A stretch of 33,590 bases of DNA from Chitinophagaceae bacterium (GTDB lineage: Bacteria > Bacteroidota > Bacteroidia > Chitinophagales > Chitinophagaceae): contig JACCYQ010000210.1 in the NCBI GenBank assembly GCA_013696395.1, forward strand, positions 1 to 33,590, written 5' to 3'. Numbering within the stretch: position 1 is the stretch's first letter; each line of letters starts with the position of its first letter. The translations under genes and the position numbers were made by a program. The notes below the pieces were generated by a model, which worked only from the letters and a program-made list of their open reading frames with translations, was not told the DNA's origin and ran no database searches. This document shows positions 24,732-32,906 of the stretch, one piece after another.

Positions 24732-26078
24732 TTAATCAGGTGTTACATTCTGTCGTATTTCTTTAATGTTGCCAAAGGAATCATAACCTGTTCCAGAAGT
24801 TTTGATGCTCAGTGTTGATCCCTTTTTCTTATGAAAATAAAAAATTGAAAATAAGGTACAAAATGAACCTATTAAAGCAGCCCATAAAACAAGAGAAGTA
24901 TAGAAATCAAGCCACTTGATTTCTATGCTGAATATCGTTTTTGCCAATAAAACACTTACACTGGCCAGGTAACCGAAAGCATCCGCAACATAAATTAAAA
25001 AACCGACAGTTCCGGTATATTTAAATGCAGCAAGCAGCCTGTCAAATAGTAATGAATTGTAAGGAATATAGGTCATATATAATCCCAGGCCAACCAATGT
25101 CATCCAGCTGAACATAGAAATATATTCTTGCAGAAATAAAATAGTTACTATTCCTGAGAGCACGAATCCAGCCAGCATAATCCACTGAGATAATACGAAA
25201 GCAATAAAATTATTTTTGATGATAACCATTGTTGCGATCATAACCAGAATAGCCAATGATATCAGGGTTTCCGTTTTAGCGAAAATATTGGCTTTAAAAT
25301 CAATTCCGGAATCCCGCCACATATCCGCCATAAAGCCATCCCTGACTTCGCGCAGCATGGTGGCTAATACATAAATGATTACCAATAGTATAATACCAGG
25401 CAAAAAAGCGCTCAGAAATTTTTTACGATCAATTGCAAGCATGGGTAACCTTTCCGTTCTGTGTGCAATATCTTCAGGACCCGGAGGCGGAATTTTTTCC
25501 AACAGGTAAATAAATAATAAAAGTGGAACAAAAAATATCAGCCCGGTAACAAATGGCATCCAGTATTCATTTACTCCCCAGTTGTTCATCACAAACAAAG
25601 CCGTTGATTTTGATATACCACCGGCAAATATGAAACTAACCGCTAATGACGCACCAATAAAATCCGTAGCACGCCTGCCTTCTACATAACTGAATAAAAC
25701 ACCCCAAAGCATTCCTAAAGGAAACCCGTTGAAGATCAATACCCAAAAATTATAAGGTGGGGGTATCAATGCAAACGCAAGCCATGCCATCCAGGAAATA
25801 AATACCAATATAAAAATTAACTTTCCGCGACCATGACGCTTCAATTCACTGATAAATTTGATACCATAGAATTTACTCAGCATATAACCTAAAACCTGGG
25901 TGATAACCAAAACGATTTTAAAATCCAAACCCCACAAATTATAGCCGGAATAAGATGCTACATTAAATGCTTTTCTAAATGCAAAAATGCAGGTGTATGC
26001 AACAAAGCAAACAATGGCGGCAAAGACCGCTTCCTTTTTGATGCTGCTAAATGAAAAATAAGATGGAGATGAAGACAA
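24732..26078 (-). CDS. DUF5690-family multi-helix membrane protein (MFS-like)
   Basis: A 448-residue inner-membrane protein with about 12 hydrophobic helices. The N-terminal segment 'EAVFAAIVCFVAYTCIFAFR' 'KAFNVASYSG' and 'MLREVRDGFMADMW' in the centre resemble, from memory, the Bacteroidota DUF5690 family, distantly related to major facilitator transporters. Helix pairs are separated by a long cytoplasmic-type loop ('PPPGPEDIAHRTERLPM') near the middle, as in MFS halves. The substrate is unknown. The start must be the TTG at 26078: upstream in frame there is a TGA and no ATG is near. That TTG lies in the arm of a perfect inverted repeat. Confidence 0.8.
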   Translation of the reverse strand: MSSSPSYFSFSSIKKEAVFAAIVCFVAYTCIFAFRKAFNVASYSGYNLWGLDFKIVLVITQVLGYMLSKFYGIKFISELKRHGRGKLIFILVFISWMAWLAFALIPPPYNFWVLIFNGFPLGMLWGVLFSYVEGRRATDFIGASLAVSFIFAGGISKSTALFVMNNWGVNEYWMPFVTGLIFFVPLLLFIYLLEKIPPPGPEDIAHRTERLPMLAIDRKKFLSAFLPGIILLVIIYVLATMLREVRDGFMADMWRDSGIDFKANIFAKTETLISLAILVMIATMVIIKNNFIAFVLSQWIMLAGFVLSGIVTILFLQEYISMFSWMTLVGLGLYMTYIPYNSLLFDRLLAAFKYTGTVGFLIYVADAFGYLASVSVLLAKTIFSIEIKWLDFYTSLVLWAALIGSFCTLFSIFYFHKKKGSTLSIKTSGTGYDSFGNIKEIRQNVTPD

Positions 26079-26095
26079 ACAATTAATTTGTCTTC
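26071..26095. repeat. Inverted repeat over the start codon of the DUF5690 gene
   Basis: GAAGACAAA (26071-26079) and TTTGTCTTC (26087-26095) are perfect complements with a 7-base spacer. In the minus-strand mRNA the TTG start codon (26078-26076) lies in the 3' arm of the hairpin. It could hide the start codon or be an operator. Confidence 0.7.
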
Positions 26096-26257
26096 AATAT
26101 ATCAAAATAAATCAGGAACAGTTTATTTAATAAAGAGTTTTCAAAACCTAATTGGTTTTAAAAATGAATCTTGTAACCCGTTAATAAGGAGATTGCTCAA
26201 GATTTCAATTCGGTTAAATTCAGTAATTATATTGTATGATTAATCAGACTTCACTAC

Positions 26258-27031
26258 TTAAAAACCTTTTCTAAGCATCTCTGCATATTCATTTGGCAAA
26301 GGACTATCCTCAACGGCCTTTGCAGCTTTTTCAACGTCATATTCAAAGCGGATGAATTCAACCTTTATTGCATCTTTATTGGTTATGCTGCTATCTGCCT
26401 GAATGGTAATTATTACATAACATCCCATTGGATTGCCATCTTTGGGTTTACCTACAGACCCAATGTTTATAGCATGCCGGTAATGTGGATTTTCAACTTT
26501 CTCTGTTGGCAAAATTCTGTGGTAAGGTTTATGTGTATGACCAAAACACATGATATCAGCATCCGCCTGTTCCATTATTCTGTAAAGACTTTTTTCCTCC
26601 CTGTCCTCAAATAAATATTCATTTATTTTCCGTGGGCTGCCATGCACTAATAACAAATTTAATTTGTCATTATTAAGCTGAAATTCTAATTTAATGTGAG
26701 CCGGTAAGGTTCGCAGGTATTTTCTTTCTTCAGGGTTAACAATGGAGTTAGTGAAGCTAATAGAAATTTTACCCATATCTTTTTCGGGTTCAGTTTTATA
26801 GGCACAACCACAATCATCACTGGCTAAACCAATACCCTGGTCATAATTTCCGGCAATGGTTGGTATTCCCCTTCTCCTGATTTCATTAATTACTTCATTG
26901 GGCCAAATATTATAACCAACCAAATCTCCCAGGCAATAAACAGCATCGGGTTTTTGATCTTCAATACTTTTTAAGCATGCTTCTAATGCCGGGAAATTTG
27001 CATGTATGTCACTAAATAATGCAATCTTCAT
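26258..27031 (-). CDS. Calcineurin-like metallophosphoesterase (YfcE-type)
   Basis: A 257-residue soluble phosphoesterase with a two-metal site. Motifs in order: 'SDIHANFPAL' (D8, H10), 'GDLVGYNIWPNEVI' (D36), 'GNYDQ' (61-65), 'LLVHGSPRKINEYLF' (near 130) and 'CFGHTHKPYHR' (near 160). The third motif has Tyr where many relatives have His in 'GNHD', as happens in parts of this subfamily. The N-terminus is cytoplasmic with no signal. Likely substrates are phosphodiesters or phosphoproteins, but not predictable. The start ATG lies 10 bases downstream of the stop of the ACR3 remnant. Confidence 0.9.
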   Translation of the reverse strand: MKIALFSDIHANFPALEACLKSIEDQKPDAVYCLGDLVGYNIWPNEVINEIRRRGIPTIAGNYDQGIGLASDDCGCAYKTEPEKDMGKISISFTNSIVNPEERKYLRTLPAHIKLEFQLNNDKLNLLLVHGSPRKINEYLFEDREEKSLYRIMEQADADIMCFGHTHKPYHRILPTEKVENPHYRHAINIGSVGKPKDGNPMGCYVIITIQADSSITNKDAIKVEFIRFEYDVEKAAKAVEDSPLPNEYAEMLRKGF

Positions 27032-27041
27032 AGATAAAATT

Positions 27042-27200
27042 TTAGGTGTTTTGAAGTTGAGTTTTTGAATAATATTTATTCCTTAACCAAAAAGCTACGT
27101 TTACCAGAGCAATCAATGCAGGCACTTCCACCAGGGGGCCGATTACACCTGCAAAAGCCTGGCCGCTATTTATTCCAAACACCCCGATCGCCACGGTAGC
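27042..27200 (-). pseudogene. 3' remnant of an ACR3-family arsenite transporter gene
   Basis: A 52-codon frame ends at TAA (27044-27042) and reads 'ATVAIGVFG' '[18 protein letters not shown]' '[17 protein letters not shown]'. This is the C-terminal end of ACR3 arsenite efflux proteins, which are normally about 350-400 residues long. Upstream in frame there is only V-F-Q and then a stop, so the homology ends abruptly near 27200 and the first 85-90% of the gene is missing. No start codon is available. The rest of the gap up to 27443 holds no other recognised ars gene. A deletion or recombination event close to 27200 is the likeliest cause. Confidence 0.8.
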
Positions 27201-27443
27201 CTGAAAAACTTAATTTTTTTCTTTCGAAATGTGGGAGCACAATTGTTTGCTGCCATAATATACTTTGTTTTCTATACCTGGTTATCCCTCACCCTCACAA
27301 TAGCTGTTGACGTAAGTTTATTACTTCAAATTTTCATCAAATTAATTATTTAAGCCAATTTATATCAGGGATGTTTACACAAACTTCATATTCTGTTAAT
27401 ATTTCGGTTATATATAATTGTGAAATTCAATAAACGATTCATT

Positions 27444-28274
27444 ATGCAAAAACGCAATATTGAGGTAGCCGTCATCTCAGATCTTCATTTAGGCACCTAT
27501 GGCTCCAATGCCACTGAAGCAGTCAACTACCTGCAATCAATTTCTCCCCGGCTGCTTATTTTAAATGGTGATATCATTGATGTATGGCAATTCAATAAAC
27601 ATTATTTTCCGCCAGCTCATTTTGCCGTTTTAAAAGAGATTATCAATATGATGACGATGGGCACCAGGGTATTTTATGTTACCGGCAATCATGATGAAAT
27701 GTTACGGGCCTATGCAGACCTGGAGTTGGGAAATTTACAGCTAACCAATAAGCTTGTATTGGAAATCAATAACAAAATGATGTGGATTTTTCACGGCGAT
27801 GTTTTTGATCACACAACCAATGGAAGTGCAAAATTCTGGGGACGTATGGGCAGCAACGGCTATGCCATACTGTTAGCTTTTAATAAACTGATTAACAGTT
27901 GTGCAAAATTAGCCGGACGCGGACAGGTATCTTTTTCAAAAAAAGTAATGAGCCAGATTAATAAATATGTAATAAAAGTGAACCAATTTGAAAACCTGGT
28001 TGCAGAATTGGCGATTGAAAAAAAATTCGACTATGTGATCTGCGGACACATTCATCATCCAAAGAAAAAAGAATTTATAACGACTAAAGGGAAGGTCATC
28101 TATCTGAATTCAGGTGACTGGGTTGAGCATATGACATCGCTGGAATACTACGAAAACGATTGGCATTTATATCAGCATGTGCCAGTAGATACTAAACCTG
28201 AATATAAGAAAGAAACAATAATCAATTTGGAAATGATACCGGAAGAAGTTTCATTTTACCTGCATTCACTGTAA
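27444..28274 (+). CDS. LpxH-like UDP-2,3-diacylglucosamine pyrophosphatase
   Basis: A 276-residue metallophosphoesterase of the LpxH type, which removes UMP from UDP-2,3-diacylglucosamine in lipid A synthesis at the inner membrane. Motifs: 'ISDLHLGTYGS' (D13, H15), 'NGDIIDVWQF' (D43), 'VTGNHDEMLR' (81-84), 'FHGDVFD' (near 115) and 'CGHIHHP' (near 202), ending 'YLNSGDWVEH'. The ATG at 27444 is preferred over a GTG eight codons earlier, since the fold begins at once. It lacks a signal peptide and membrane helix. It is followed after 13 bases by a glycosyltransferase gene. It could be a paralogue acting on another UDP-sugar or phospholipid. Confidence 0.85.
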   Translation: MQKRNIEVAVISDLHLGTYGSNATEAVNYLQSISPRLLILNGDIIDVWQFNKHYFPPAHFAVLKEIINMMTMGTRVFYVTGNHDEMLRAYADLELGNLQLTNKLVLEINNKMMWIFHGDVFDHTTNGSAKFWGRMGSNGYAILLAFNKLINSCAKLAGRGQVSFSKKVMSQINKYVIKVNQFENLVAELAIEKKFDYVICGHIHHPKKKEFITTKGKVIYLNSGDWVEHMTSLEYYENDWHLYQHVPVDTKPEYKKETIINLEMIPEEVSFYLHSL

Positions 28275-28287
28275 TGAAATAATATTT

Positions 28288-29343
28288 ATGAAAATACTAT
28301 ATGCCGTACAGGCCACAGGAAACGGGCACATCAGCCGGGCGATGGAACTCTTACCACACCTGCAGAAATATGGAACAATAGATATTTTTTTAAGCGGGGC
28401 AAACAGTAGTTTATCCTTAGATGCACCGGTAAAATTCCGCAGCAATGGAGTGAGCCTTTTTTACAACTGCAATGGAGGGCTGGATTATCTTAAAATGTTA
28501 AAATATACAAACCCTGTAAAACTGCAGCAGCTGATTAAAAACCTGCCTGTTGAAAAATATGACCTTGTATTAAACGATTTTGAATACATCACTGCAGCAG
28601 CGTGTAAAAAGAAAAAAATTTCCTCTATTCAGTTTGGACACCAGGCTAGTTTTTATTCGGACAAAGTTCCAAGACCAGCAAAAAAAAGCCGCCTGGGCGA
28701 AAAGATTTTAAAAAAGTATGCACCAGCCACACAGTATGCAGGACTTCATTTTGAAAAATATGATGATTATATTTTTACACCTATCATAAAAAAAACAATT
28801 CTCGATGCTCTGCCGAAAGATGATGGTTTCGTTCTTGTTTATTTGCCATCCTACTGCAAAAAGCAACTGCAGGATATATTTACCAGGCTAAAAAAGGTTC
28901 CCTTCCATATTTTTACACATGATATAAAAGGCATTGAAACAATAGAGAATGTCACTTTCTTTCCCATTTCCAATGAAAATTTTTCGCAGCAATTAATTCG
29001 TTGCACCGGTATTATAACAGGTGGCGGATTTGAAACTCCTGCAGAAGCCATTCACCTGGGGAAAAAAATCATGGCGATACCAATCCGTAATCATTACGAA
29101 CAACTTTGCAATGCAGCCGCGTTAGAAGCATGCGGAATAACCTGTTTGAAAAATATAGATAATCAATTTGATGACCTGTTTTTTCAATGGCTTCAAAATG
29201 GTTTCACATTAAAAATGGATTATAGCAATAGTATTAATGAAGTATTGAATTACATATTCCATTACCTTAAAGATATTCCAGGAAATTTGCCAGAGATTGA
29301 AAAAGACTGGAAGATGGTTGAATCCCTTGATATTTTAAATTAA
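28288..29343 (+). CDS. Glycosyltransferase, GT-B fold (GT28/MGDG-synthase-like)
   Basis: A 351-residue enzyme. The N-terminal domain starts 'MKILYAVQATGNGHISRAME', the nucleotide-sugar transferase 'G.GH..R' motif. The C-terminal domain has 'VLVYLPSY' (about 182-189) and 'GIITGGGFETPAEAIHLGKKI' split across about 240-262, the donor-binding motif. 'IPIRNHYEQLCNAAALE' is the family C-terminal signature. It fits PF13528-type transferases (uncharacterised; relatives add sugars to lipids). It has no signal peptide; a peripheral membrane role is likely. It is coupled to the LpxH-like gene (13-base gap), suggesting shared use in envelope glycolipid synthesis. Donor and acceptor are not predictable. 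Confidence 0.85.
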   Translation: MKILYAVQATGNGHISRAMELLPHLQKYGTIDIFLSGANSSLSLDAPVKFRSNGVSLFYNCNGGLDYLKMLKYTNPVKLQQLIKNLPVEKYDLVLNDFEYITAAACKKKKISSIQFGHQASFYSDKVPRPAKKSRLGEKILKKYAPATQYAGLHFEKYDDYIFTPIIKKTILDALPKDDGFVLVYLPSYCKKQLQDIFTRLKKVPFHIFTHDIKGIETIENVTFFPISNENFSQQLIRCTGIITGGGFETPAEAIHLGKKIMAIPIRNHYEQLCNAAALEACGITCLKNIDNQFDDLFFQWLQNGFTLKMDYSNSINEVLNYIFHYLKDIPGNLPEIEKDWKMVESLDILN

Positions 29344-29365
29344 GAAGAGCTTGTCCTTTGCAACT

Positions 29366-29392
29366 AAAAGCCCCCATAAACAGGGGGCTTTT
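29366..29392 (+). terminator. Terminator after the LpxH-like/glycosyltransferase pair
   Basis: AAAAGCCCCC (29366-29375) pairs with GGGGGCTTTT (29383-29392) around ATAAACA. The U-run is part of the stem, and the symmetric A/T ends could work in both directions. It lies 22 bases past the glycosyltransferase stop. With the next hairpin it fills the 319-base gene-free gap at 29344-29662. Confidence 0.8.
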
Positions 29393-29519
29393 CAGGATAA
29401 TGTTTAATGGTATTTGATTGCAGAATTTAAAATTGCATCAAATAAATTAACTGCAGGTTACCGGAATGTGATTCTTTCGTTAACCTATGTAATAATGCTG
29501 GAAAAAGTTTTGAATTATA

Positions 29520-29545
29520 AAAAGCCCCCCATGGAAATGGAGGGC
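29520..29545 (-). terminator. Minus-strand terminator after the transglutaminase-like gene
   Basis: GCCCCCCAT (29524-29532) and ATGGAGGGC (29537-29545) form a 9-bp stem with one mismatch. The A-run to the left gives T residues on the minus strand. It lies about 118 bases past the stop of the gene at 29663. A 79-codon + frame crossing it (29414-29653) is rejected as coding. Confidence 0.65.
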
Positions 29546-29662
29546 GTCATGAGAAAAACGTGCTTACGATTGCTTACTTATACAAAAGTGCAAAATGCAT
29601 GTTACCTATACATTATGCATAGGTTACAATATCATTATCTTAGTATTAAATGAAAATTACGT

Positions 29663-30880
29663 TTAATGCAACGTCAGGTGGACCAGGGGGTCATATTCAT
29701 AAACCACTTTGTAAGCTTTCTTTCGCAAATCCGGCGGTAATTGCCCAAGTCCAAGATCAAGGCCTTGTGGAGTAGTTTCACATACTGAAAATTTTTGATC
29801 GCGGTAAAGGATCGGTTCACCAACCGGTTTATCCAATTTAACGGCAATGGTTACATGTTCCGGATAAAGCAGCACGATCATGGGCAAATTATAGATTTCT
29901 TTCACCAGGTAGAAAAACAATGCCGCCCTGTCGTCGCAATCGCTGTTTCCATATAATAAAGTCTGTTCCGGTGTTAATCTTTTTTCTTTACCAAATTGTT
30001 CCACATCATTTTGAAAAGAAAAAGCATCCCGGGTAAACCGCATTAGGTATTCAACACCGTTTTTCTGGCTCATTTTCATAACATCTTTTTTTAAAGCCGG
30101 TATCAACGATGCATAGGTTTCATTACTGATGGGAATATTAAAATATAATTCAAAATCAACAACCGGGTAATTCATAAAAACCTTCTCCACCTGTGGATTT
30201 AAAAACAGTTGATATCGAAATAATTTATCGCCATAATAAAACCCAACTTCTTTGATGCCTGCTTTACCAGATTCAAACTCGGGCAACCTGTCAATTTTAT
30301 ATGAAAATGTCCGGGTCGCCTCTGGTACCAGGATGTTAGCAGTATAAATTTTTTCACGATCAATGGACCTGCTGTCAAAATCGTGATAATTGAGACAAAC
30401 ATATTGTTTGCCATTCAACATAAACAGCGGGATATCATAAATATTATCATCGCTCCTTACATAAAACAATAATTGATTTTTTTCCAATGCCAGGTGAGCA
30501 TCATAACCGGATTTTGTCAGTAAAAACCATTTGTATAAAGTGTATCGTTCATAATTATCAGCCTTTGGACTAATAGTTTCAGCCGTTCTCCTGATCAGTT
30601 GATAATACAGCCAATCACTCATTTCATGTTGCATTCTATACAACATCAATTTATTTATGACGGGATGAAAATTGCTTTGATTAACCAGGTTATAAAATGC
30701 TCTGAGTGATTGCTCCGATACTGGTTCAGTATATTCAATTAACATAGTGGGGTCAACAGTCAATTGAATGGTATCGCCTAAAAAATTTACCGTTTCCTGT
30801 TTGCAGTTATTCGCCTGGCTGAATAAAGTCTGGGGATTATGAATGAAAAAGCCAAGTAAAATAAATATGGTTATTCGCAT
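29663..30880 (-). CDS. Secreted transglutaminase-like (papain-fold) protein
   Basis: A 405-residue exported protein from the ATG at 30880 (an upstream GTG adds only two residues). Residues 1-22 form a signal peptide ('MRITIFILLGFFIHNPQTLF'). Residues about 30-270 are a beta/alpha domain of unknown type. The C-terminal part has the transglutaminase-like core: C315 in 'YGNSDCDDRAALFFYLVKE', H342 in 'LLYPEHVTIAVKL' and an acidic/Thr element 'SVCETTPQG' near 366-374 where the third catalytic residue is expected. Such domains cleave or link proteins, or are inactive scaffolds. It lies alone: an own terminator downstream and a gap to the lipoprotein gene upstream. Confidence 0.8.
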   Translation of the reverse strand: MRITIFILLGFFIHNPQTLFSQANNCKQETVNFLGDTIQLTVDPTMLIEYTEPVSEQSLRAFYNLVNQSNFHPVINKLMLYRMQHEMSDWLYYQLIRRTAETISPKADNYERYTLYKWFLLTKSGYDAHLALEKNQLLFYVRSDDNIYDIPLFMLNGKQYVCLNYHDFDSRSIDREKIYTANILVPEATRTFSYKIDRLPEFESGKAGIKEVGFYYGDKLFRYQLFLNPQVEKVFMNYPVVDFELYFNIPISNETYASLIPALKKDVMKMSQKNGVEYLMRFTRDAFSFQNDVEQFGKEKRLTPEQTLLYGNSDCDDRAALFFYLVKEIYNLPMIVLLYPEHVTIAVKLDKPVGEPILYRDQKFSVCETTPQGLDLGLGQLPPDLRKKAYKVVYEYDPLVHLTLH

Positions 30881-30976
30881 CTTCACTGGTCCAAATTGTA
30901 TCTGGAAGGTACAAATAATAACAATAAGTTAATATTAAGTTTTACCGGCGATAAGAATAATTACTTATGAAGTTTA

Positions 30977-31450
30977 TTATTCTATGGAATGATCTCTTTG
31001 CTGGTAAAGCCATGAACTGATGGCTTTGGGTAAATGAGTGAAATATTTTTCACCCGTATGAATAAACGATAACGACATACAGGAATCAGCCCTTGAAAAA
31101 TATAACGTGTACACTTTTCCACCGGGTGCGTAAAAATGGATCTTGCCCTGGGTAATGCAGTCATTGGCATTGGGTATAATGGTTTCATTGGCCGCCTGCA
31201 TGAGTGGTTCCAGGGATTTTTTATCAGTGACCCTCGTCGTTTTATAAAAGCGATGATCTCCCGGATTATCATAAAATAAAATATAAGCGCTATCCGCTTC
31301 AAAGATGCCCGGCAACAAATTCGATTTGTAAGGAAGATTGGTTATCGTTGAGTCCTCTACGTTATCTTGTTGATCCGGGGAATTTGAGGTACAACCAATA
31401 GCCCCTGATACCAAACAGCATCCAAATATTGAAATGAGAATGGTTTTCAT
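30977..31450 (-). CDS. Small lipoprotein related to the one at 24.3 kb
   Basis: A 157-residue predicted lipoprotein from the ATG at 31450 (a longer frame begins at a TTG inside the upstream terminator). The signal ends 'VSGAIGC' with C20 as lipid site, then a Ser/Asp-rich linker ('TSNSPDQQDNVEDSTI'). The mature part 'ADSAYILFYDNPGD', 'KTTRVTDKKSLEPLMQ', 'CITQGKIHFYAPGGKVYTLYF' and 'DSCMSLSFIHTGEKYF' follows the same order of elements as the lipoprotein at 24324, including two matching cysteines and 'GK..F'. No named family was recognised. Confidence 0.75.
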   Translation of the reverse strand: MKTILISIFGCCLVSGAIGCTSNSPDQQDNVEDSTITNLPYKSNLLPGIFEADSAYILFYDNPGDHRFYKTTRVTDKKSLEPLMQAANETIIPNANDCITQGKIHFYAPGGKVYTLYFSRADSCMSLSFIHTGEKYFTHLPKAISSWLYQQRDHSIE

Positions 31451-31469
31451 TAAACATCTATTGATGAGA

Positions 31470-31498
31470 AAACCGGCCTGCAAACAAGAGGCCGGTTT
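31470..31498 (-). terminator. Terminator of the beta-helix lipoprotein gene
   Basis: AAACCGGCC (31470-31478) and GGCCGGTTT (31490-31498) form a perfect 9-bp stem with an 11-base loop; the minus strand continues into TTTTCTC. It lies 18 bases past the stop at 31517 and just before the start of the next lipoprotein gene. Confidence 0.8.
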
Positions 31499-31516
31499 AA
31501 AAATATTTATAACAAC

Positions 31517-32866
31517 TTAATAGGCTTTTGTCTGGGGATCAAAGTTCGTCCAGCCTTCCATCCAGTTGGTGGTTCCAAATGCACCGCGATATTCAACTTT
31601 GGAAAAGAACGAATTCATCCCGGTAAAATTTGCGCCTGTTAAAGCAGGTGAACCTGCTTTTGGTAACGGGTTAGGTAAATTGGAATAAAAGGGGCTATTT
31701 AATTGAATATCATCTGCATTGGTGTAGGTAATTCCGCCTTCACTTTCAGCTTTTGCTTTTACTTCAGCAGAGGTCATTACAGCGCTTTTAGAGATATAAG
31801 GATCGCCATTGGAGTGAACCAGGTTATTCTTAAATTCAGAACCCCCATTTTTGTAAGCTGTAACGGTTCCGTCCGATTCCATAGAAAAACCACCATCAGG
31901 ATGTCCCATTAATATAGAATTCCGTAATACAAATTGAACGCTCCTTCTCCATCTATTGGATAGATTATGATTCTCCGCCGTACCTGCAGCGTTATTCGGA
32001 CCTACAAAAGTAAAATTGCTTAATTGAGGGCGTGTATTAGGAGTTGCACTACTTCCCGATCCATCATTATCTGCCTCTATGCCATTACCTGCATCACCGG
32101 CATCTACAAAATCAGGTTTGCGTACAGAATAACCGAATTGAATTTTACCGGTATATCCAAAATCAAAATCAAAATCATCATCCGCAGTTGCAAGTGCTAC
32201 TAAATTTTTAGCATTCACCGTTCCACCAAAAAACTCATAGGCATCATCGTTACCAAAAGATACCTGGATATTTTCGATGATAGTACCTGAACCAACGCCA
32301 CCCATTGTTAATCCGTTTATTTCTGAACCGGGTTCTGCAGCGATACCCGCGTATTCAATACGTACAAAACGTAAAATGCCACTTTCGTCATTGGGGTCAG
32401 TTCCACCGTATTGACGGCCAACTCCACCTTCGATGGTTGGTGCAGGATCCAATGGCCTGTTGGTTGGCGCTTTACCTAATAATATAATTCCACCCCAGTC
32501 GCCTGGAGTTCTTTGACCGGCTGGTTTACCACTGGTGAATACGATGGGATTATTGGCCTTACCATCTGCAATTAATTTAGCGCCTCTTTCAATAATCAAT
32601 GCGCCTTTTTCAGTGATATCACTCTTGATCACCGAACCTGCTTCAAATGTAAGGGTAGCGCCTTCAGTTACATACACATAACCTTTCAGGGTATACACGT
32701 CTTTTGGATAATACCGTGTACTGGTAATAATCCCGGTGATGACTTTTCCTACGGTGGTGCCACCTCCATTATCAATTACTTCGCTTTCATCAAAGTTTAC
32801 CTTTACACATGCGGTCATGCTGAACAAGCCAAGGGTAATCAATGACCCAAAAAGGATCTTCTTCAT
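31517..32866 (-). CDS. Beta-helix-like surface lipoprotein
   Basis: A 449-residue predicted lipoprotein, with the ATG at 32866 opening a signal that ends in 'FSMTAC' (C20). The mature protein repeats short glycine- and asparagine-rich strands such as 'LTFEAGSVIKSDI', 'ALIIERGAKLIADGK' and 'NPIVFTSG', as in parallel beta-helix proteins. 'GDWGGIILLGKAPTN', 'FVRIEYAG' and 'VNAKNLVALATADDDFDFDF' are recognisable blocks of a Bacteroidota lipoprotein family. No polysaccharide-lyase catalytic set was identified. It lies 40 bases downstream of a TonB-dependent receptor gene, the place usually taken by SusD, so it is probably a surface partner of that receptor. Confidence 0.8.
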   Translation of the reverse strand: MKKILFGSLITLGLFSMTACVKVNFDESEVIDNGGGTTVGKVITGIITSTRYYPKDVYTLKGYVYVTEGATLTFEAGSVIKSDITEKGALIIERGAKLIADGKANNPIVFTSGKPAGQRTPGDWGGIILLGKAPTNRPLDPAPTIEGGVGRQYGGTDPNDESGILRFVRIEYAGIAAEPGSEINGLTMGGVGSGTIIENIQVSFGNDDAYEFFGGTVNAKNLVALATADDDFDFDFGYTGKIQFGYSVRKPDFVDAGDAGNGIEADNDGSGSSATPNTRPQLSNFTFVGPNNAAGTAENHNLSNRWRRSVQFVLRNSILMGHPDGGFSMESDGTVTAYKNGGSEFKNNLVHSNGDPYISKSAVMTSAEVKAKAESEGGITYTNADDIQLNSPFYSNLPNPLPKAGSPALTGANFTGMNSFFSKVEYRGAFGTTNWMEGWTNFDPQTKAY

Positions 32867-32906
32867 GTTTTTTGTTTTTAAATTATTTAATGTATTTATC
32901 ATCTTG

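Noticed and set aside
29414-29653. 79-codon + strand frame in the gap after the glycosyltransferase
   Set aside because: It runs through the minus-strand terminator of the transglutaminase-like gene, has no domain-like composition and lies between two terminators.
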